From Artemia franciscana (Eukaryota; Arthropoda; Branchiopoda; Anostraca; Artemiidae): DNA of 64,000 nt. Positions 33,301 through 40,890 of the stretch are shown here, piece by piece. Where the stretch lies: NCBI RefSeq assembly GCF_032884065.1, contig NC_088880.1, forward strand, positions 32,763,298-32,827,297, written 5' to 3'. Within the stretch, counting starts at the first letter, position 1, and each line of letters starts with the position of its first letter. The translations under genes and the position numbers were made by a program. The notes under the pieces are model-generated. The model was not told the origin of the DNA, ran no database searches, and saw only the letters and a program-made list of their open reading frames with translations.

Positions 33301-35214
33301 AAAGGTTTTGGATGGGGGGTACATACCCTTTAGCCCTCCTGGATATGGCATGTTTTTTCCTAGCCTATTTGAATTTAATGGGAAAAGATTGTATTAATTT
33401 TCTCACAACCTCCCACATATTTACATTCTCATTAAAACAAACAGTCTTCTAAATATTTGAACTCCACAATAATTACTCTTTTAAACACCGGATGACACAT
33501 GGAAAGGTAATTAAGAGTGACATAACAATTCCCCCAGAAGCCAGAACAGCTTTCTGGGATCTGAAAGGAGCTTTTGTTGAAGTTATAAGGTAATTTAGCA
33601 TTCTTATTTTTAATATATTCATGGAAAATTTATAATGATGGAAATATCATTAAAGACTGCTTACAAATCTGTAAGTTGTTCATAAGTCTTCTTTGTGTTT
33701 GATGAGTTGAGAGATCCATCTAAGACAGTGTCAAATAACACAATTTAGGAGGTGTAAAATACATTTTGAAAATATAGCAGGGGGGGGGGGGGGGAATTTG
33801 TTGTTTTTTTAAAAGAAAACACAAATAAAGGCATTTTCAATGAAAATATAAAAAAAAATCTAGAGGGGGAGTTCCCTTGTCCCTCCTGTAATTGACACCA
33901 CTGGTCTCAGATTTCTGTTTTGCCTCTCTTCAGGTTTTTAAGAATCATTATTGAGCACAATCAACAGAACAACACAATTTGTGATTGCTATATGTCACTT
34001 GGTTAATATCAAGTGCCATAAAAACAAATTATTCAAGTGAAAACAAAGAAGTACTGTTAAATTTTTCAAAAATTTCTCACAAATATATTAAAAATAAGAA
34101 TGCTAAATTACCTTATAACTTCATCAAAAGCTCCTTTCAGATCTTTATTCTGAAATATATTCTGGTATATTCACTTTATTGGTAAGTCAGTTATATGAAC
34201 TGTCATAAACTTACCACTAATTCTTGAAGCATATCCATTTCTTGTTGACCCTCCTCCTCCATGGGGCAAACTAAAAATGCATAATGTCAGCAGGGTTTTG
34301 AAGCCAAGGGAAAAGTTGGGGTTGTACAATATGAATGAAATTATATTTTAAGGTAAAATTCTAGTTTAGTGACTTCTTGCTAATTTTCAAGACCTTAATT
34401 TTCAGTTACCAGTTGCTTTTTCCCTGCCTTTAGTTCTGAAAATACAGTCAATTTAATACTAATTATAGTTATCACACTGGTAATTTCTGTAGGAAGTCAA
34501 AAGATAATTAAAAAACTCACACATCCATTAATGTAAATATCCAAGATGGTTCACTTTCACTCTTAAATTTGGTAGGGTGTGCAACATCTGATTTTTCTTA
34601 CAGGTAACATTACCTATAGAGCAAAGCATATTAGTCCATGAGCAAGCATTGGGGTAAGGTCTGTAGTCTATATTTATTTAATGATTATTTGGCCTGGAGT
34701 CTCAAAGATTAAAATGCAGAAAAAGGAGCTTTTTGGTGATTTGTGGCCCCATCGAGGAGGTTCAACCAGAAATAGATGTGCTTCTAGAATTAGCATTTCT
34801 AAATACTATAGGCTAGTATTGAGATTATGCTGCTTTACAGCATAGTTCCCAGTTTAGACAGCTTGTGATGAAACACTTTCCAAGAAGGCAAAAGTACCCC
34901 ATCTCAAATTTTACCAGGGCTGCTGTCAAGGCCTAAGCTACAAATAGGAAACATAGCCTAGAATACTTGCTAAGAGAATGTACACAAAATCAATAGTGAA
35001 AAAATCCACTTTCTTAGTGGTATAATGGATACTTGCATTGATTTAACTGTTAAAGTATTTAGCCTATTAGCTGTCCAACTACTGGATATTTTATCCTCTG
35101 TTGGCTAGTTCTGGCTGATATATGGTCTAGGCTAGTTTGCTTTCAACTAAATAGCCTAACTGACTCACCTTTGAATCTAAGTTCATTTTCAGGCTCAACT
35201 GCAATAAGTGGCAT
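12100..35214 (-). CDS. Vap33: VAMP-associated protein (VAP), whole gene
   Basis: ER tail-anchored receptor of membrane contact sites; its MSP domain binds FFAT peptides of lipid-transfer and other tethering proteins. The coding sequence joins five exons: 35169-35214, 22565-22717, 20068-20174, 17859-18044 and 12100-12357. All introns are GT-AG and phases agree, giving 750 nt (249 residues plus stop), the usual size of VAPA/VAPB. Order: MSP domain (about residues 3-122, with FKGPF, CFKVKTTAPRKYCVKP and LQPFD), a Pro/Ser linker, a coiled coil (about 165-198) and a C-terminal membrane segment (about 226-247). The proline mutated in human ALS8 (VAPB P56S) is present. The residue equal to human VAPB M89 is Gln (HKFQV for HKFMV). 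Introns 1-4 are about 12.5, 2.4, 2.0 and 5.5 kb and are packed with repeats and mobile elements. Confidence 0.95.
12430..13300. other. VAP intron 4, no further gene seen
   Basis: Contains an open stretch at 12656-12943 of mildly higher GC with no recognisable domain; I do not call it a gene. Confidence 0.4.
13311..13668. repeat. direct repeat pair, about 45 bp, 310 bp apart
   Basis: AGGTATATCTATAAATT and ATCACGTTAAC blocks recur at 13311-13360 and 13621-13668 with few changes. The segment between is AT-rich and non-coding. Confidence 0.7.
13669..15790. other. VAP intron 4, no recognised feature
   Basis: AT-rich intronic sequence. The block at 15190-15270 (containing AATTCAATGGCCC) is related to sequence at 20905-20960, so it is part of a dispersed repeat. 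The short ORFs have no domain. Confidence 0.45.
15791..17680. repeat. 71-bp minisatellite, about 20 units, with repeated flanks
   Basis: From about 16130 to 17600 a 71-bp unit containing GAGGTCCCGATGGCTTTG and TTAGTAGCTCTCGAAAATA recurs about 20 times at very regular spacing (16201, 16272, 16343, 16414 and so on). Variants at one site (CGTAGCTAC / CATTGCTAC / CTTGGCTAC) are interspersed. Degenerate units lie at 15850-15900 and 16000-16150. The sequences flanking the array (AAGCTTGAAAA plus ATATTCTAAxATATATTCT, about 15935-15980 and 17625-17670) are also copies of each other. It lies in VAP intron 4, about 180 bp from exon 4. Confidence 0.92.
17859..18044 (-). CDS. Vap33: VAP coding exon 4 (linker)
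   Basis: Starts WKEVAPEDIHDWKLKCIL, matching the VWKEAKPDELMDSKLRCVF region that closes the MSP domain in VAPs, then a Pro/Ser/Gln-rich linker ending SSPQIEK. Acceptor CGTTTTCCAG, donor GTTTGA (weak at positions +3 to +6). 62 codons, phase 0 on both sides. Copies of its acceptor form the array at 18045-18945. Confidence 0.93.
18041..18945 (-). repeat. tandem array carrying copies of the VAP exon-4 splice acceptor
   Basis: Four units of 220-240 bp start at about 18041, 18261, 18500 and 18740, with a fifth truncated unit ending near 18945. The first unit overlaps the true acceptor. In minus-strand sense each later unit again reads GCGTTTTCCAG followed by TGGA, reproducing the polypyrimidine tract, the AG and the first four exon bases. 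Other landmarks are GAGAAATTTTCAAAGAA and GGATGACCTCAATATGTAA. Confidence 0.9.
18946..19744. other. VAP intron 3 with one MITE
   Basis: Apart from the inverted-repeat element at 19468-19634 and an A run at 19363-19377 I see nothing to annotate. Confidence 0.45.
19468..19634. mobile_element. MITE with ~40-bp terminal inverted repeats
   Basis: The left end CCCATTCACAATGAGATTTT continues into ACTAATACCGAGATTTA; the right end reads TAAATCTCGGTATTAGTAAA then ATGTCATTGCAAGTGGGCC, an inverted copy. About 165 bp in all, non-coding. A TAA/TTA flank would fit PIF/Harbinger but the exact ends are ambiguous. Confidence 0.75.
19745..20067 (-). repeat. tandem array carrying copies of the VAP exon-3 splice donor
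   Basis: Four units of about 75 bp (junctions near 19788, 19864, 19939 and 20017) precede the true donor at 20067. Each reads, in minus-strand sense, an AATTTAGA-like exon end followed by GTAAGT, GTAAGC, GTAAGA or GTAAGT. Up to about 27 nt of exon sequence is copied, with intronic landmarks CCCACAGTTGAGTA and AACATAGCTTTTGGAATGCA. All four copies keep the donor GT. Confidence 0.9.
20068..20174 (-). CDS. Vap33: VAP coding exon 3 (end of MSP)
   Basis: Encodes SLQPFDINDPAERGKHKFQV followed by LSVAVPEGMINLDNV. Acceptor TTATTCCAG, donor GTAAGTAC. The 107-nt length restores phase 0. The motif HKFQV replaces HKFMV, altering a residue that in human VAPB (M89) contributes to FFAT binding. The donor junction is repeated in the adjacent intronic array (19745-20067). 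Confidence 0.95.
20175..22085. other. VAP intron 2, repeat debris
   Basis: A partial copy of the foldback arm seen at 3703 lies at about 20760-20960. Otherwise AT-rich with no supported feature. Confidence 0.5.
22086..22347 (+). mobile_element. tRNA-Asp-derived SINE with target-site duplication
   Basis: The head (22102-22173) folds as a tRNA-Asp-like sequence: A-box region TAGTATAGTGGT, anticodon arm CCTGCCTGTCACACAGG (GTC) and B box GGTTCAATTCC. The acceptor stem has three G-U pairs and one mismatch, so this is not a sound tRNA gene. The body contains a perfect 17-bp hairpin (22213-22251). The 16-bp flanks ATTCTACCAATAGAAG (22086) and ATTCTACCAATTGAAG (22332) differ at one base and look like a target-site duplication, which sets the ends. 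Confidence 0.8.
22565..22717 (-). CDS. Vap33: VAP coding exon 2 (MSP core)
   Basis: Acceptor TTTTGCAG, donor GTAAGT. Begins GPFNGPSTATMVISNKTEKR and continues through the signature CFKVKTTAPRKYCVKP to SSVTIL. This is the central MSP beta-sandwich, including basic residues that contact FFAT acidic tracts in homologues. Enters in phase 1 and leaves in phase 1. Confidence 0.95.
23075..24394 (+). CDS. LINE ORF1 protein with two PHD-like and CCCH zinc fingers
   Basis: 439 residues from the ATG at 23075, chosen because it has A at -3 and G at +4 and directly precedes the first finger. Order: a PHD-like finger at about 5-54 (CGICLK, CIKCNKWSHFSC, CVIC); a second at about 139-195 (CLLCDEP, CHLCLHRMHAAC, CEKC); then tandem Cys/His fingers at about 250-310 (CRFHIRRGCRKAENCTFLH, CLDYFKGICRDECCILPH, CKKFAHGLCFMNCCPNVH), which read as three C-x6-9-C-x3-5-C-x3-H units, i.e. 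CCCH type. The C terminus has PTWNRFNVLA. ORF1 proteins bind element RNA; here the CCCH array is the likely RNA-binding part. It overlaps ORF2 by about 70 nt in another frame. Confidence 0.85.
   Translation: MDPEQCGICLKRITSKTGGVQCIKCNKWSHFSCGKTKYSNDLKKTFVCVICTEKDSPKTFTLKKLRSKNNSPKQQSNNDKIQDQLLKSTIFPVENLSSKSPGIPGGALRIMDTTENITEERIDTIENITEERNDYSGPDLSCLLCDEPTKDSPSFDCHLCLHRMHAACAAIDADIVLALQKPSGRFFLFTCEKCLNQGNITSSKVLSNNVSVQCSSFVTSQTTQTDLEYSQSPHTDKEGVTTDHIPERRVCRFHIRRGCRKAENCTFLHICLDYFKGICRDECCILPHRSLCKKFAHGLCFMNCCPNVHLTSPRRKKLRSNTELRSSKNGERKIPPLLKHGCQRQQFTVPLMSLKLKPPVLNQPMQIPPPSYQPLLVKTWRNWQEPTSASLPTIYPVLTTNQFGISKKSKIHPPLKPCLPSIPTWNRFNVLARRFETAV
24325..27114 (+). CDS. LINE ORF2 polyprotein: endonuclease and reverse transcriptase
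   Basis: 929 residues from the first ATG in frame, inside the end of ORF1; the open frame itself extends back to 24097. An apurinic-type endonuclease comes first: LLSNVRSL, ACICESW (Glu), CVVYYP, MCGDFND (Asp, Asn), RMLDLI and LGLSDH (catalytic His). The reverse transcriptase follows: PIPK...RPIS, QFGFRSGHST, ALFADIVKAFDSLDH, GSPQGTKLGPLSF and KFADDLTVLS (F in place of Y in YADD). Thumb motifs are KILGILLDDDLRWNSHV and PSLEYACPAWHPG. No RNase H is present, as expected for CR1/L2-type elements. All catalytic residues I can check are intact. Confidence 0.9.
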   Translation: MSSEYPNLEPIQCVGKEIRDRSVKPPFHPYIFPKILLSNVRSLMNKLEEVELCLKNELVDIACICESWSATEDVVAFEGYDTYFKPRMTPNDISVTHGGGVGIICRSSIRNRVLTFSNIPNKHGFEVLWLWCRPKKLPKEVASLVICVVYYPLCGPYRKDLVNYLQNCTDNARSLYPNAGIIMCGDFNDLDAKWLSNSLSLKQVVNVPTRGNRMLDLIFSNCPEYYNTPVTLPPLGLSDHLCVAWTPNHFIPNRQINSVVYRPFSPELVNLYKNWLTDRDWRDILSLSDGDKMASLFCKELFEKYCEIFPQKKIYVKSNDKPWITQEIRNLIKVRNELHLTGSVKDFKRVRNLIVCKIRCSRKQYGSKIISKIYKSNPRKFHDLVQNIIGKKVTRVEVRDVNGKPMLPSEINNFFASVCKIHPQLRTLQPNDSVSNIPILEICSVAKKLKALDSRKSSYPSEIPIKLIIECADLLSTPLTAIFNQCFIDGVFPCTFKQAYVTPIPKCKAPKDITEMRPISKTPALSKVFESFIFDCLFEDINDNIDPQQFGFRSGHSTVHYLVALLDTILKHLENNGAYVEALFADIVKAFDSLDHNVVVEEAKAMGARPFVVRMLASFLFERSQCVQLPDHEPSEFVNIFCGSPQGTKLGPLSFLIVFNRILTTIRERFKFADDLTVLSLRLSPPTTEQSDLIKIYHDLKAELGKVKLAVSETKSSYMTFSFLKGNNHSSHNSILPTKKTVKILGILLDDDLRWNSHVDYLTKKGASLLHSFSNLKRFGTPTEVLKSVYCSYVRPSLEYACPAWHPGLTKDRTDRLETIQKRAVKIILGQNYSTYEDALKQLNLDSLDSRRHGLTYRFGLNCLNSPAHCRLLPNFASPPSGGPVTRLRQIKNNCPQLLTCSAYSTERYRKSFVPYFTRHFNNIDATNI
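27600..31060 (+). mobile_element. Ty3/Gypsy LTR retrotransposon fossil
   Basis: A decayed copy in VAP intron 1, antisense to the gene. Parts in order: gag zinc-knuckle region (about 27690-27800), reverse transcriptase (about 28190-28680), RNase H region (about 28900-29220), integrase (about 29320-30180), then a purine-rich tract and a 3' LTR at about 30821-31060 that starts TGTGGTGATTATG. I could not find a matching 5' LTR; the left end is missing or lies near the LINE tail. The copy carries many breaks and is clearly inactive, probably old. Confidence 0.75.
30821..31060 (+). repeat. 3' LTR of the Gypsy fossil
   Basis: Follows a purine tract (GAAAAGAAGGGAGA). Contains two AATAAA-type signals and an internal inverted repeat around GGAAACTATGCTG / CAGCATAGTTTCC (about 30959-30991). 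The right end is approximate. A reverse-oriented relative lies at 34150-34880. Confidence 0.6.
31061..31919. other. VAP intron 1, no gene seen
   Basis: A block at about 31306-31425 (TTGACTTCTTGCTATCTTGG) has diverged relatives at 34342-34400 and 62600-62650 and is a dispersed repeat. Confidence 0.45.
31920..32245 (-). repeat. reverse copy of the 1.9-3.5 kb repeat family
   Basis: Read on the minus strand it carries the same ordered landmarks: CCAAGATTTCCAG, a CACTGGATCTGG block, AGAGCTCTGAAGCACAAGATC, ATCACCCATTTGTAAGTTA, and a CTCCCCCAAAGAGAG-like block with GTCAATCA. Confidence 0.7.
32260..32495. repeat. foldback element
   Basis: Arms at about 32265-32340 and 32370-32452 are inverted copies (TTTCCTCCTCAACACCCC against GGGGTGTTGAGGAGGAAA; TATGCTAAAGTTT against AAACTTTAGCATA). 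The right side continues into the ATGTTGCTCCTTACTTTCAG block shared with the foldback at 3695-3897. Confidence 0.75.
32496..33549. other. VAP intron 1, no gene supported
   Basis: Overlapping short ORFs on both strands at 32750-33155 show no domain and no coding constraint I can recognise. Confidence 0.4.
33550..34146. repeat. inverted repeat with ~75-bp arms
   Basis: Left arm about 33555-33628 (GATCTGAAAGGAGCTTTTG then GAAGTTATAAGGTAATTTAG) and right arm about 34072-34146 are near-identical in reverse. The roughly 440-bp centre holds a G run (33781-33794) and the hairpin terminus CACTTGGTTAATATCAAGTG (33994-34013) shared with 3652. Confidence 0.8.
34150..34880 (-). repeat. reverse LTR-like fragment split by an insertion
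   Basis: 34155-34205 is a reverse copy of the distal part of the LTR at 30821-31060, and 34835-34880 a reverse copy of its middle part. In the LTR these parts are about 40 bp apart; here about 630 bp. This suggests a solo or partial LTR into which other DNA (about 34210-34830) was inserted. Both are fossil remnants. Confidence 0.6.
34881..35168. other. VAP intron 1 next to exon 1, nothing seen
   Basis: No ORF, repeat or RNA feature could be supported. Confidence 0.5.
35169..35214 (-). CDS. Vap33: VAP coding exon 1
   Basis: Encodes the first 15 residues (MPLIAVEPENELRFK) and the first base of the next Gly codon. The ELRFK-G motif is the classic start of the MSP domain. The ATG has A at -3. 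The donor is GTGAGT. The exon was found by phase and homology to its partner at 22717; it is too short to show as an ORF. An inverted-repeat segment begins about 20-70 bp upstream of the ATG, so any 5' UTR or promoter must lie in or beyond it. Confidence 0.9.
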
Positions 35215-35234
35215 AGTATGCGACATGCTGTAGG

Positions 35235-38200
35235 ATTTTAATCAAACCAGTCCTTTTCAATAGGTATATATTTCTTTTCTTCCTAGAACTGCAAGGGATG
35301 ACGGTCTTTAATTTAAGAACATGAAGTCAAAGATAGAGGACAGTAGCAGTACACTAACAACAGTTCTAAAGCGATGCTTAAATACCGGACTCTGTCTGGG
35401 ATTTAGTTCAGAAGTCCGGTTGTTGAATTTCCAACTAATCAGGTTCATAATCAAGATAAAAAAAAAAGCTTGAAACAATCTTCCAATTCAGCTTTGTAAG
35501 AAAAAGGCCAGAAAGTAAATCCGGAAGCTAAAAAGTTTACAAGGACAAAATGGGTAGGGGGTGAATGATCGGACACATGTCCGCTTTATTAATCCAGCTT
35601 GCTATTGCACTAAATCTGGACGTAGCTCGTTTTTATTCAAAATCACTATCCATTTTTTTCTAAATGAGTACCGCGACAATGAAAAACTGTGAAAAGGGGA
35701 GTTTCGATAACAATATACACGCTTAAAATGTTTTTTTTTTTTTTTTGCTGATTCCAAACACTTAAAGTTTATCAGGTTTAAAACTAACCATTAAAAGCTA
35801 TGAGCCTGAGAAAATTAGGCTGATTTTCAAAAAGAGAGGAAACCAACCCAAAAGAGCAAGTAATCTTAATAAAATTTAAACCATCAAGTTCAATCGGAGA
35901 TCCTTATTGTAGAAGTTTTAAACTCCTATCTACAAAAATGTTGAATTTTGCTTTTTTGTTCGAGAAGTAAGATCCCAGAAGTGTGTTTATTTGTATATTC
36001 CTTTGTTGTAGTTTTTCAGTAGTCATCGTATCGGACTAATAGTCCTAAAAAATCATGAGAGGGTCTATTCGAGCCAAAGTTAAAAACTGCATTGCCTTTT
36101 TAAGTAACCAAAAAGGTTTTAGCACAGTAAAGTGGGTTTTATTTCGCCATTTTGTGTCGCCAAACCGAATAGCACAAAACTTGAAAATTTGGAGACAACC
36201 AATCGACTTAAAACTATTAAAAAAATATGTATTGAGTTTCCCATCTTAAGAGGCAGTAATATCTTACGGTAGCGCATTCGTTCCTAAAGACTCGTGAAGG
36301 TGATATAAATTTGACCAATTAATCCAAAACTAAGGATTGAAACACGTAAGTTTTTGACAAATGATTATTGATATCGTAGAGATTAAAGAAAACAAGAGCG
36401 AAAATTTTGGGGATTTAAAAAAAACAGCTTGAAACCACAAAAGTGGTGTTAGATCAAAATTATCCAATGGAATCAACATATCCAAAATTCATATATGTGA
36501 ATTGGAGTCTCCATCAGGAGCAAAATGGAAAACGTCTTTTTCACATCAAACTGCAGGAGAAGCAGTGATTTGTCCCTTTTTTTCTTCGACGCTAGTGGCT
36601 CACTGAAACATGATATAGAGATATTTAAGGACTCATTTGAAAGGAAGTGGCTATATCTACGTGCTTGGTGCAAGTTTCATAAGATAATATTAAAATAAAA
36701 TGCTTCTCTGGGATATGATGTCACAGCGAGCGTAGGTCGGTAAACATACCATACCATCAAACTATCAAGCTAGGGTAGGTGTCATTTAAAGCTGATTCAA
36801 AAGTGGAAACTGTTTTCTTACAGAAATGTTACTTAAAGACGATGCTTCCTAAGTGTTTGAAATTTTTATCTGCCATTTTTAAAAGATAAGCTCAAAATAA
36901 ATAAAAAACAATTAGTGCCACAGACGGTTTAGCAGTACCAAATGGATCGCACAACTCAACAATGACTTTGTTTGAATAAAATTTCAAATGCAGATCTGAG
37001 TTTATTTGACTAAGTTGATCTGAAGTTTAAAATGTTTTTTTAAAGCACCAATTTTAACGGTGTGGTCATTAATACCCCCTAAAATTAGAAAGGATTAGAA
37101 ATTAATTTCTACCACACCCCCTCCCCACTAAGATTCCTTGTATATGTATCTGAAGGCTCAAGGAAAGTTAGGGAAGTTGAGCATAGAACATTGCTTCTTG
37201 GGGCTTCTGGAAAACTCCCCCTATCTATTCAGAGATCCATCAGCCCTCCCTTCATAATGGCTTATGTACAATTATATACCACAGTACATAACTTTATGAA
37301 GCATCAATTGGACAAACTTGGTTATATAAAGCTTAAATAATGTCTGTATTAACTGTTTATTTTGTATGGAGTACGTGCGCCTTGAGGAAAGAATTCTTGA
37401 CCGCATGACATTACTGTCTCTGAAACTAAAATGCTTAGTGAATATCTTTTCTGATCATTTTAAATTGATTTGCCATCGCAAAGTTTTCACTCGATAACCG
37501 TTTGGCACCATCTGGGCCAATATTGTTGTTTGTGCAACAAAATGGCCGGAAACACTAATTTGCTATGGCTCTTTTTTTGGCTACTTAAAGGATCGATAAA
37601 ACTTTTAAAGTCCTTTCAAGAAATCCTTCTGCTGATATTATAAAAGTACTGGCTGGATACGATCACCCTGAGAAAAAAAACAACAACAAACAAACAAATA
37701 AACAAAATCCCGTGGTTATCCTTTGCACAAAAAAAAATCAAATTAAAATCTAATATTTTTCAATAGTAGATTTTTCATCGAAATCACTTACCCTTTTTTT
37801 AAAAGGGGCAGATTTTCTCAGGATTGTAACTTTTGTTGCGTTAGGAATCAAAATAGAATTTCGATTGTTTCAAAGTATAAAATGCTATTAAAACTTCATT
37901 CTTTTCATGTTCTAATCGTATTAGCACAATTTGCTTCTAACTTACAGATCGTTGCCATGAACTATCTAGTACATAAAAAATAAACTTACAGCACAATGTT
38001 CTCTTTAAACGATGAGTTAGAAAATTTGGGAATGAAAATGCACTTTTCAAAGCATCAGGCACGCCCCCCCCCCCCCTGAACAATGACCATTCCGATAATA
38101 GCTGATGCATAATTATTCGTCCCTATACGTTATTAATATCAAGTGAACGAACTTAGTTAAATCAAGCTTTAAGAAAATATCTCAATCAATGAATAAATCA

Positions 38201-40260
38201 ATTTATTTCTGACCGGTCAAAAAAACCAAAGAGGATTTGAGGCCATAGTGACGGAGAAAGACAAAAAATAAAAAGAGAAAATAAACAACAACGAAAAGAT
38301 GGATTACAATCAACAAACATAAACATAACTACATACTATATGAAGAGGGAAGACCACTGGTAATTGAATTTTCTAGCGGAGGATTTAAAATCTTCCACTC
38401 TTTTAAAATGTTTGCAGGCAGAATCGATTTAAATTTTTGTACCAGAGAAGAAATACTGGTCCAGGGAGGCAGATGCAGCCGATACTTGGCGAACTTAAAA
38501 TAAATTTGGTTAATATTTTTTTTGTTTGAAGCAGAAAAAAAATTACAAATGGGGGACATAGCAAGAAGATGGGGCAAAGTTAGACTATTGTAAAGTTTGG
38601 AAAGGCGAAACCGACTAAGATTTTGATATTAGATGCAAGCAAAACATATGCGATTTCGAACGAAGTACAGTCAAAATTTTGAACGAAGTACACGAAACGG
38701 CTATAGGGCGGTATGATTGACAATCTTCGAGATCTTTTTCCCTTTTTGGGAATTTAATTTATTCCGTTTATTTAATCTGTATTAACGTTTTTTTTGTATG
38801 TACTATGGTACTAAGAACGAGTGCGTTACCGTACGTCATAACCGTATCCAAAGCTGGGAGCCTCAATATATTGCTTTTTGATAATTTTAAATCGTTTGGG
38901 ACCTTTTGTGACGGTAAGAATATGAATAAAATGTTTTATGCTACCATGAAAACATTTTCTCTGAGAACGATGAAACTTTCAACCCACAGCATCCATATTC
39001 ATGCTTAGTCCAAGTAAAAGGAGATTGGAGATTAGTTTCTATTTCCACCCCTACTCAGACCCTCTTCTGTATTTATCTGAAGTTTCTTGGAAATTTAGAT
39101 AACTTTAACGCCCCCTCCCCGCACCTAACAATGAAAAATCACTCCCTTGATAATTGCTGATGTGCAATCATGCATCACAGTACATAATCTTGTCAAATAT
39201 AAAGTGAATAAATTTATCTAAATGAACCTTTGAAATACATGTCTATGTTGTTAATTTTCTATGAACTACACAAGGCCTTAAGAATGAATGCGCTAACGCA
39301 CGACATTACTGCCTCTTAAGCTGGGAAGCATAATACATAATTTCTTATTCAGTTCCAGAAATTTCAAGTTTTGTGCTGCTCCATTTTGTGGCACAAATGG
39401 CAGAAAAGGCCACTTTGCTTTGCGACAATTTTTTGAATGCTGAAAAAGGGCCGTACTTTTATTTTCGGATCGAATTTTAACGGACCATTGGTCTGATGAG
39501 ATGACCACAGAAATAGAAAGAAAAATTGAAATAAACACACATCGGGATCGTACTTCTAGGAAAAAAGATCAAAATTCCACATCTTTGTAGATAGGAGCTT
39601 GAAATTTCTACATTAATGTTTTCTGATTGAACTTTGTGGTGTGATTTTCATCATGATAACTAGCCCTTTTGGGGTTGTTTTCCTGTCTTTTCAAAAATGA
39701 GACAAAATTTCTCAGGCTCTCAGCTTTTGATGGGTATCTTTAAACCGGATGAAATTTAAATATCTAGAATTAATATAAAAATCCGTTTTTGTATGCATGT
39801 ATTGTTACCCAAACTCCCTTTTTCAGAATTTTTCATTGTCTTGGTACTCATTGGGGAAAAAAGTGGATAGTGATTTAGAAAAAAAAAACAAGCCGAGTCC
39901 AGATTTGGGGGAATAACTAATTAGATGTATAAAGTAGGCCCGTATCTGCTCATTTACCCCCTATCCATTTTTTCTCTGTAGACTTTTCAGCCTTCTAGAT
40001 TGACTTTCCGGTCATTTTCGTAGAAAGCCGAATAAGAACGTCGTTTCAAGCCGTTTCGATCTTGATTGTGAACCTGATTGATAGAAAATTCAAGAATTGG
40101 ACTTTTACGTTCGATCCTAGACCGTTTCAGTATCTAAGCACCGCTTCAGAACTCTAATTATTCGACTGCTACTGCCATCTATCTTTGATTTCAAAGGCTT
40201 AAATTACAGACTGTCATCCCTTGCAGTTAAAGAAAGAAAATAAATATTTACCTCCTGAAA
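35235..40260. mobile_element. ~5-kb segment bounded by ~1-kb inverted arms
   Basis: Left arm about 35250-36300, right arm about 39240-40250, inverted relative to each other along their whole length. Strong landmarks: AACTGCAAGGGATGAC at 35287 against its complement ending at 40228; TTGTAGAAGTTT- and AAGAGGCAGTAAT-type blocks; ATTTTGTG at 36150 and 39390. Divergence is moderate with many indels, so the arms are old. The centre holds two more direct copies of parts of the right arm (about 37080-37600 and 37990-38180 with 38770-38950) and a LINE 3' end. No transposase could be recognised. It may be a large foldback transposon or an inverted segmental duplication. Confidence 0.7.
38200..38600 (-). 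mobile_element. LINE 3' end remnant
   Basis: The minus strand is open for 82 codons at 38577-38329, with a C-terminal LINE-like stretch (LPPWTSISSLVQKFKSIL). A T-rich 3' UTR then leads to AATAAATTGATTTATTCATTG near 38210-38190, a typical LINE tail repeat. The call rests on that combination; the residues alone would not be enough. Confidence 0.45.
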
Positions 40261-40683
40261 AGTCTTAGGCCTAGGCTAATTAAAAGCCTTGAGTTGTATG
40301 GGGGTATGAGCTAAAAGATTGTTGTGTTAAAAGGGTTGAGTTGGACAGGGTTCGGTTAAACGGGTTTGAGTTATACGCTCATCGTCCAAGACATTTACAG
40401 CTCATTTGAAGAAAATGCAAAATCGGCTATTTAATAATGTAGATACCCAAATTCTTAATTGTTTGTGCTCATATGAAATATATCCTCTGTTTTGGGCGCA
40501 TCAGCATGTCTAAGACATATTCAGCTCGATAGAAAAACAAAATAATAGAACGATAAAACAAAAACGATAAAAACAAAAACAAAAAGGCCGTAAAATGTTT
40601 CACTTCGTGATGGAATAACCTACAGAATTACCTCTTATTTCCAAAATATTTAAGAGTTAAAATCTCTGGAGCACTTTTTTTCA
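40261..40683. other. no recognised feature
   Basis: AT-rich with a GGGTTNGAGTT-like short repetition at 40330-40380 and an A-rich stretch at 40540-40590. Confidence 0.45.
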
Positions 40684-40890
40684 CTATACTTGTATTCTCC
40701 ATACTCTTGGAAAGTATCTCTGTTCATCTTTTAATGCATGCCCACATTTATAACAGACTTCAATTAGAACGAAACATTGAACAGCATAAAAGGCAAAGTT
40801 TTTAAGATTCGGTCTTGAGAAATGGGTGCACATATAATTTGCAAAAACCCTAAAGTAGTTGAAGAAGTTTATGCTCATACAATTAATGAT
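40684..40890 (-). CDS. possible terminal exon of an unrecognised gene
   Basis: Open minus-strand sequence ends in TAG and contains CYKCGHALKDEQRYFPR. A possible acceptor, GGGCTCCAAG, lies near 40886 but has a poor pyrimidine tract. Read in phase 0 it could follow the better exon candidate at 41771-42138. The tandem array at 40857-41455 overlaps its start. No family recognised; low confidence. Confidence 0.2.
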   Translation of the reverse strand: MINCMSINFFNYFRVFANYMCTHFSRPNLKNFAFYAVQCFVLIEVCYKCGHALKDEQRYFPRVWRIQV

